A stretch of DNA of 9,493 nucleotides from Bacteroidota bacterium. GTDB lineage: Bacteria; Bacteroidota; Bacteroidia; Bacteroidales; JAKIYJ01. Both the position numbers and the translations under genes were made by a program. The notes beneath the pieces were generated by a model, which did no database searches, was not told the origin of the DNA, and worked only from the letters and a program-made list of their open reading frames with translations. Location of the stretch: contig JAKIYJ010000044.1 in NCBI GenBank assembly GCA_022708585.1, positions 1-9,493 on the forward strand, given 5' to 3'. Of the stretch, positions 5,205-9,493 are shown in pieces; positions within the stretch are counted from its first letter, which is position 1; the number at the start of each line of letters is the position of its first letter.

Positions 5205-7364
5205 TTATTTTACTATTGTCATTTCATCCAGCAAATAACCTGCACCAGCATACTTGTCGATTATAAAAAGACAATATCTTATGTCTACTGAAATATTCCT
5301 GCATTTTGATATATCATAATAGTAATCGCTCATTGTGCCTTCCCAGCAACGGTCAAAATTTATACCTATCAACTCTCCATAAGCATTTAAAACCGGACTT
5401 CCAGAATTGCCGCCAGTAGTATGATTTGATGCAATAAAAGCCACATGCATAGTGCCATCCTTGTCAGAACAAGGTCCGTAGTCTTTTCTTGAATTCAATT
5501 CTTTTAATTTATCATCAACCCTGTAATCATATATTGTACTGTCTTCCTTTTCTATTATCCCTTCAAGTACAGTATGCCAATGGTATGTGATAGCATCGGC
5601 AGGAGAAAAGCCTTGCACTTTGCCATAAGCAACTCTTAATGTAGAATTGGCATCAGGATAAAACTGCTTTTGTGGCATCATTTCCATTAACCCTGCCATA
5701 TATATTCTTTGTAAACTGTCTATGCTTATAGAAAGTTTTTTGTAAGGTACTATTATTTTATTGAAATATACATCATACACACTTTTTGTAAGTTTATATA
5801 CAGGGTCCTTTTCAATTTTTTTATAGTCATTTTTTTTATATGAATCAAGAAAGTCAATAACCCTTTTCTCACATAAAAACATTGATTCACTAAAAATTTT
5901 ATTAGCCCATTTATTGAAATCTCCCCGATATTTTTTTACGTTAATTGCCATTTCATCAGGGATATAACATTTTTCAACATTTTTATAATAGTCTTCATAT
6001 AATGAAATAAAAATTTCTTTATCCAGATCAGCATTATAGTTTTTATAAAAAACTGTAACAGACTTTTTTAAAGTATTAACTTTATTTGAAATATCAACAT
6101 CATTAACATTTTTATTTTTGCTCATTTCAACTAAACTGTTAAAATTCCATGCGAATCTTATCACTTCTACTCCAAGTCCAGCTTCAATAAAATAATTAAA
6201 TGTATTATTTACAGGGTTAATTTGTTTATAATAATATTCGAAAGCAGGCAATACTCCACTATATTTTTTAATTCGTTCGGGCGAAGTATTAGCCCATTGT
6301 TGAAACTGTTTTTCAAGATTCATTTTTTCTTCAATAGCACCAGTGGCTTTAAGTCCTTTTGATTCACCTGTCATTTTCTTCCAATAATTGGCAATGTTAG
6401 CATATTTAGCACTGTATTGTATACGGGTAAGTTGATTTTTATTCATATATTTATCAATAATGTTAAGTCTTTTTTCTCTAAGAGCAATATTGACTGGATT
6501 TTCATCAAAAACTATCATACTGATTTGATAAGATGGAGCATATTCGTTAGTTGTGCCAGGGTATCCGAAAACAAAAGTAAAGTCCCCTTCATCATAGCCT
6601 TTTAATGAAATTTTAAGATGTTTGCGAGCTTGATAGGGAACATTATCAGGAGAATAAGGCGCTGGTTTATTATTTTTATCAGCATAAATTCTAAATATTG
6701 AAAAATCTCCAGTATGTCTTGGCCAAACCCAATTATCAGTATCGCCACCAAATTTACCAATGCTTGAAGGAGGAGCACCTACTAATCTTATATCTGTAAA
6801 TACTTCTGAAACAATCAGGTAATATTGGTTTCCATAATAAAATGGGACGACTCTGGCTTCATAATGATTTTTGTCTGTTGTTTCTTTAATTATCACAGCA
6901 ATATTTTTTTCAATTATCTCATTCCTTTTGTATTCTGTTAAATCTGAATTTACTCCTTTTAATACATAATCTGTTACATCTTCCATTTTAACAAGGATAC
7001 TCACTTTTAAGCCGGGATTGGGTAATTCTTCATTTTTATTCATTGCCCAAAAACCATTTGCAAGATAATCGGTTTCAATTGAACTGTGCGATTGGATTGC
7101 ACTGTATCCACAATGATGGTTTGTAAGTATGAGACCGGAAGGGGAAACTATTTCAGCTGTACAGCCACCGCCAAAAAGCACAATTGCATCCTTAATAGAT
7201 GAATTGTTAATACTGTAAATTTCTTCAGCCGATATTTTTAATCCCATAGATTTCATATCCTCAATTCTATCTGATAAAAGTAGTGGAATCCACATCCCTT
7301 CATCTGAATATGCAATATTGACAGAAATCAGGCTAATAAATAAATAAATAATATACTTATACAT
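5205..7364 (-). CDS. dpp11: S46-family dipeptidyl-peptidase, DPP11-like (Asp/Glu-specific)
   Basis: This periplasmic serine exopeptidase removes N-terminal dipeptides from oligopeptides. From the start at 7364 it has 719 residues: a signal peptide (about 1-20, ending AYS before DEGMW), then an S46 chymotrypsin-fold catalytic domain interrupted by a helical domain. The triad is visible as H84 (in TNHHC), D220 (in HTGDFS) and S654 (in GGNSGSP). In Porphyromonas DPP11 the triad is His85, Asp227 and Ser655, and Arg673 sets the preference for acidic P1 residues; DPP7 has Gly there. The aligned position here is R672 (in NFDRCWEG, 18 after the serine), which predicts cleavage after Asp or Glu. The frame stays open upstream to an ATG at 7394, overlapping the ridA stop as TAATG (729 residues), and a TTG at 7403. 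I prefer 7364 because it gives a compact signal peptide and the family's usual length of about 720. It follows ridA by 29 nt on the same strand. Confidence 0.94.
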   Translation of the reverse strand: MYKYIIYLFISLISVNIAYSDEGMWIPLLLSDRIEDMKSMGLKISAEEIYSINNSSIKDAIVLFGGGCTAEIVSPSGLILTNHHCGYSAIQSHSSIETDYLANGFWAMNKNEELPNPGLKVSILVKMEDVTDYVLKGVNSDLTEYKRNEIIEKNIAVIIKETTDKNHYEARVVPFYYGNQYYLIVSEVFTDIRLVGAPPSSIGKFGGDTDNWVWPRHTGDFSIFRIYADKNNKPAPYSPDNVPYQARKHLKISLKGYDEGDFTFVFGYPGTTNEYAPSYQISMIVFDENPVNIALREKRLNIIDKYMNKNQLTRIQYSAKYANIANYWKKMTGESKGLKATGAIEEKMNLEKQFQQWANTSPERIKKYSGVLPAFEYYYKQINPVNNTFNYFIEAGLGVEVIRFAWNFNSLVEMSKNKNVNDVDISNKVNTLKKSVTVFYKNYNADLDKEIFISLYEDYYKNVEKCYIPDEMAINVKKYRGDFNKWANKIFSESMFLCEKRVIDFLDSYKKNDYKKIEKDPVYKLTKSVYDVYFNKIIVPYKKLSISIDSLQRIYMAGLMEMMPQKQFYPDANSTLRVAYGKVQGFSPADAITYHWHTVLEGIIEKEDSTIYDYRVDDKLKELNSRKDYGPCSDKDGTMHVAFIASNHTTGGNSGSPVLNAYGELIGINFDRCWEGTMSDYYYDISKCRNISVDIRYCLFIIDKYAGAGYLLDEMTIVK

Positions 7365-7393
7365 TATTTTAAAAAATCGGAATAAATGTAACA

Positions 7394-7774
7394 TTAATTG
7401 CAAACTGCTATTAAACTTATCTCAACCTCAGCTCCTCTGGGCAGGGCAGATACCTGAACTGTTTCACGAGCTGGAAAATCTTTTTCAAAATAACTTCCAT
7501 AAACCTTGTTAATTATTTCAAAATTATTTAAATCGGTAAGAAAAATAGTAGTTTTGACAACATTATTAAAATTAAGCCCTGCTTCTGATAATATAGATTT
7601 GAGATTCTTCATTATACATTCAGTTGCAGCCTCAATATCTCCCTTAATTATATTTCCACTTTTAGTTTCTATTGGAATTTGCCCTGATACGAAAAGAAAT
7701 CCATTAGCAATAACAGCCTGATTATATGGACCTATTGGTGCGGCTGCCTTTTTTGAATTTACTGTTTTTCTCAT
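7394..7774 (-). CDS. ridA: RidA family enamine/imine deaminase
   Basis: This 126-residue cytoplasmic protein has the normal size for RidA (YjgF/YER057c/UK114), a trimer that hydrolyses reactive 2-aminoacrylate-type enamines and imines released by PLP enzymes such as threonine dehydratase. The family features are present: A-P-I-G-P-Y17-N-Q-A near the N-terminus, LFVSGQIP (27-34), and the C-terminal signature F-P-A-R103-E-T-V-Q-V-S-A-L-P-R-G-A-E-V-E118-I. R103 aligns with the substrate-carboxylate-binding arginine (Arg105 in E. coli), and Y17 and E118 fit other active-site positions. All key residues are kept, so an active deaminase is likely. It is the first gene of a unit with the DPP11-like peptidase, and a -7 promoter match lies about 53 nt upstream of its ATG. 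There is no Shine-Dalgarno sequence. A different Rid subfamily is possible but less likely given the arginine. Confidence 0.96.
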   Translation of the reverse strand: MRKTVNSKKAAAPIGPYNQAVIANGFLFVSGQIPIETKSGNIIKGDIEAATECIMKNLKSILSEAGLNFNNVVKTTIFLTDLNNFEIINKVYGSYFEKDFPARETVQVSALPRGAEVEISLIAVCN

Positions 7775-7826
7775 ATTCGCTTTATTGCTTTAAAATTTAC
7801 TGTTTTTCAATAAATATTATTGTTAA

Positions 7827-7834
7827 CAAAGATA
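7827..7834 (-). promoter_or_regulatory. Probable -7 promoter element of the ridA-dpp11 unit
   Basis: The minus strand reads TATCTTTG, an exact match to TAnnTTTG, ending 52 nt upstream of the ridA ATG. It partly overlaps a perfect 10-bp palindrome TTGTTAACAA (7820-7829), which would lie at the transcription start and could be an operator. No good -33 TTTG is seen at normal spacing. Confidence 0.45.
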
Positions 7835-8392
7835 GTATGTTTATCAATATTTTTATAACAATATTTAAAAAATTATGAATTTTTATATGTCGTAAATTCA
7901 AATAATTAATGGATTCTAATTTATAAATGTAGTTAACAAGTAAATTGAAATTTAGAAAATCAAAAATATAAAAATCGTGAGCAGTACCAAAAAATAACAC
8001 AAAATATGTTTTATAATTCTTAAAAATAGAATAAAAAAATTGCTATATTCTAAAAAAGTGTTGTTTGAGTGTTTCTATATTAAAAATACATTAGAGGTGT
8101 TAATTATTTTAAAGTTTCAATTCTGAGATTTCCATTTTCGTAAAATAGGACACCTATAGGTTCTTACAGATTTTGTTTTAATGAATTTTTCATACATCTT
8201 TTCTATATTTGTAAAGATATTCCCATACTTTAAATATTTGAGATAAACTTATATATGCAATTGCAAAATAATTCTTTTATTTGCTTTTTAGTTCCCATAA
8301 TTTTTTATTTTTCTGTAAAATTACAACATCATTTAATAGAGCCAAAATAAATATATTTTATGAAATATAAAGTTTGTTTCTGTTATATTTTG
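7835..8392. other. Long AT-rich intergenic region between ridA and the beta-helix gene
   Basis: This divergent stretch of about 560 nt has no convincing gene. A 67-codon minus-strand frame (8000 down to 7797) has a biased, low-complexity composition and covers the ridA promoter match, so I do not call it. Visible details: an imperfect hairpin (arms 7871-7882 and 7894-7907, with a 2-nt bulge), a second GTTAACAA (7932-7939) that repeats part of the palindrome at 7820-7829, a 10-bp palindrome ACCTATAGGT (8152-8161), an isolated -7-like TATATTTG on the plus strand (8204-8211), and a 31-codon frame (8255-8350) of doubtful status. The length exceeds what two promoters need, so an undetected small RNA or a decayed gene is possible. 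Confidence 0.5.
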
Positions 8393-8400
8393 TATTTTTG
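8393..8400 (+). promoter_or_regulatory. Probable -7 promoter element of the beta-helix unit
   Basis: TATTTTTG matches TAnnTTTG exactly, and a TTTG lies upstream at 8373-8376 as a possible -33 element, with 16 nt between them (slightly short for this promoter class). It is 15 nt before the ATG at 8416. Its position argues that translation begins at 8416 and not at the upstream in-frame TTG at 8374, which would fall inside the promoter. Confidence 0.5.
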
Positions 8401-8415
8401 TCAAAAAATTTTTTT

Positions 8416-9435
8416 ATGAAAAGATTATTTTTAATTCCAATGTTTATTGGCATATCTATGACAATTTATGGGCAAAAAGCAGCCCTTCACACCTCGTCAG
8501 GAGTGAAAATTTTCAATGGCTCCAATGCATTCACTAATGCTCATAATGCAGCCAGCAGTGGTGATACTATTTATCTCTCTGGAGGCACATTTTATGCGCC
8601 AACTCAAATTGCAAAGCCACTGTACATCTATGGTGCAGGACATTATCTGGATTCCACGCAAGCTACAGGCAAAACTATTATTAATGGCGATTTAATTATA
8701 AAAGAACACACCGATGGATTGCATATAGAGGGCATACAATTAACTGGAACTTTTAGACTTTATTTTAATGCTCAAGATACTGTCCAAAATATAACTATCG
8801 CTTATTCCAGGATAAATGGGAACATTGAATTAGGTTATGGCAGCAATACCAATTCTAATAATTTTGTGCTTTTGCGCAGTGTAGTTATAGGCAATGTTGA
8901 TTTCACACGTGCTACAAATGCTGCAGTATTTAATAGTTTTTTGCAAAATAGATGTACAGGTTCTAATGGTATAAATTATGAAAATAATATTTGGTTTTTT
9001 TCAAGCAATGCCAATACTGCAATAATTGGTGATAATAATATTTTTAAAAATAATATATTCTTTTCACAATATCAATATAGCTCAGGTGTAGCTGGTAATG
9101 GTAACCAATTTTATAATAATTTATTTCTATTTCCTGGTGCATCTTATGGTGGTTCATATACTACAAATGGAAACTATTTAAATGTAGTTCCAGATTCTGT
9201 CTTTGTAAGCAATACTCTTTACAGTTTTAATTATGCCAGCAATTATCATTTAAAACATCCTAATTTATATATTGGCACCGATGGTACACAGGTGGGTATT
9301 TATGGTGGTATCTTCCCATATAAAGAAGGAGCAGTACCTTCTAATCCTCACATTCGATTGAAAAATATAGCTCCTACAAGTGATGCTAATGGTAATCTAC
9401 AAATAGAATTCAAAATCAGTGCTCAAGATGAATAG
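8416..9435 (+). CDS. Secreted right-handed beta-helix-like protein of unknown function
   Basis: With the start at 8416 the product has 339 residues and opens with a textbook Sec signal peptide, M-K-R-L then a hydrophobic core, likely cut near Y18-G19/Q20. An upstream in-frame TTG at 8374 would add 14 residues and overlap the promoter, so I reject it. Residues from about 35 to 290 consist of short, repeating beta-strand-like turns rich in Asn, Gly, Ile and Phe (for example NNIFKNNIFFS, GNGNQFYNNLFLF). The early segment SSGDTIYLSGGTFYAP resembles the entry turns of parallel beta-helix proteins. The C-terminus (PHIRLKNIAP, NGNLQIEFKISAQDE) looks like a separate short beta-rich tail. No catalytic residues of pectate lyases or other beta-helix enzymes can be assigned, so an adhesive or structural role is as likely as an enzymatic one. 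The stop overlaps the next gene by 8 nt, indicating a co-translated pair. Confidence 0.85.
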   Translation: MKRLFLIPMFIGISMTIYGQKAALHTSSGVKIFNGSNAFTNAHNAASSGDTIYLSGGTFYAPTQIAKPLYIYGAGHYLDSTQATGKTIINGDLIIKEHTDGLHIEGIQLTGTFRLYFNAQDTVQNITIAYSRINGNIELGYGSNTNSNNFVLLRSVVIGNVDFTRATNAAVFNSFLQNRCTGSNGINYENNIWFFSSNANTAIIGDNNIFKNNIFFSQYQYSSGVAGNGNQFYNNLFLFPGASYGGSYTTNGNYLNVVPDSVFVSNTLYSFNYASNYHLKHPNLYIGTDGTQVGIYGGIFPYKEGAVPSNPHIRLKNIAPTSDANGNLQIEFKISAQDE

Positions 9436-9493
9436 CCATAGTATTTTCAATAAAGCAAAAGCGTTGCCTATATTGTTTTTGCTGGCAATGTCT
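9428..9493 (+). CDS. Start of a probable secreted protein, cut by the window end
   Basis: An ATG at 9428 inside the end of the beta-helix gene (ATGAATAG, with that gene's TAG at 9433-9435) opens a frame that stays open for all 22 codons to the window edge. The translation has a polar, basic start (MNSHSIFNKAKA) followed by a hydrophobic run (LPILFLLAMS), which is the pattern of a signal peptide. The tight 8-nt overlap and matching export signal support a real gene in one transcription unit with the beta-helix protein. The mature part is not visible, so no function can be assigned. Confidence 0.65.
   Translation, partial: MNSHSIFNKAKALPILFLLAMS

Noticed and set aside
6417..6605. Plus-strand frame inside the S46 peptidase
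   Set aside because: It is antisense to a conserved catalytic-domain coding region and has no independent support.
7506..7721. Plus-strand frame opposite ridA
   Set aside because: It is antisense to a complete, well-conserved ridA gene.
7797..8000. 67-codon minus-strand open frame
   Set aside because: It is made almost wholly of Ile, Leu, Asn and Phe as expected from translated AT-rich non-coding DNA, has no domain or clear signal peptide, and covers the likely ridA promoter.
8374..8415. TTG start that would lengthen the beta-helix protein by 14 residues
   Set aside because: The added residues would precede a clean signal peptide beginning at the ATG at 8416, and the codons would overlap the -7 promoter match.
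1..9493. CRISPR array, defence system, rRNA or riboswitch
   Set aside because: No regularly spaced repeats, no cas-like or defence-like proteins, no rRNA sequence and no known riboswitch core were seen on either strand.

Overview
This AT-rich window looks like ordinary chromosome from a member of the Bacteroidota, probably an anaerobe or microaerobe. Several things point that way. The outer-membrane receptor carries the N-terminal carboxypeptidase-regulatory-like extension typical of that phylum. There is an S46 dipeptidyl-peptidase of the Porphyromonas DPP11 type. The start codons lack Shine-Dalgarno sequences, and several genes are preceded by matches to the Bacteroidota -7 promoter element TAnnTTTG. 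The two tRNA genes do not encode their CCA ends. A flavodiiron protein, used for O2 or NO detoxification, suggests a lifestyle sensitive to oxygen. The species cannot be named from this sequence.

Layout. Positions 1-2082 (minus strand) hold a two-gene unit: a flavodiiron protein followed, with no spacing (TAA directly before ATG), by a lipoprotein of unknown function. Positions 2083-2886 are mostly non-coding. They hold a minus-strand tRNA-Pro(CGG)/tRNA-Thr(CGT) pair, two inverted repeats (one with perfect 19-nt arms) and a 28-nt direct repeat on either side of the tRNAs. Positions 2887-5202 (plus) encode a TonB-dependent receptor without a SusD partner. It converges, with only 2 nt between the stop codons, on a minus-strand unit ridA -> DPP11-like peptidase (7774 down to 5205). 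A 641-nt intergenic stretch (7775-8415) separates this from a divergent plus-strand unit: a secreted beta-helix-like protein (8416-9435) and the overlapping start of another probable secreted protein that runs off the window end.

How the genes fit together. Most of the window concerns the cell envelope and small-molecule handling. The DPP11-like enzyme would release dipeptides after Asp or Glu from oligopeptides in the periplasm. RidA removes reactive enamine/imine intermediates in the cytoplasm, and sharing a transcript with the peptidase may tie it to amino-acid catabolism. The TonB receptor imports an unidentified ligand. Nothing here looks like a defence system, mobile element, CRISPR array or biosynthetic cluster. 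The items most worth checking are the intergenic inverted repeats, the lipoprotein coupled to the flavodiiron gene, and the beta-helix pair at the right edge.
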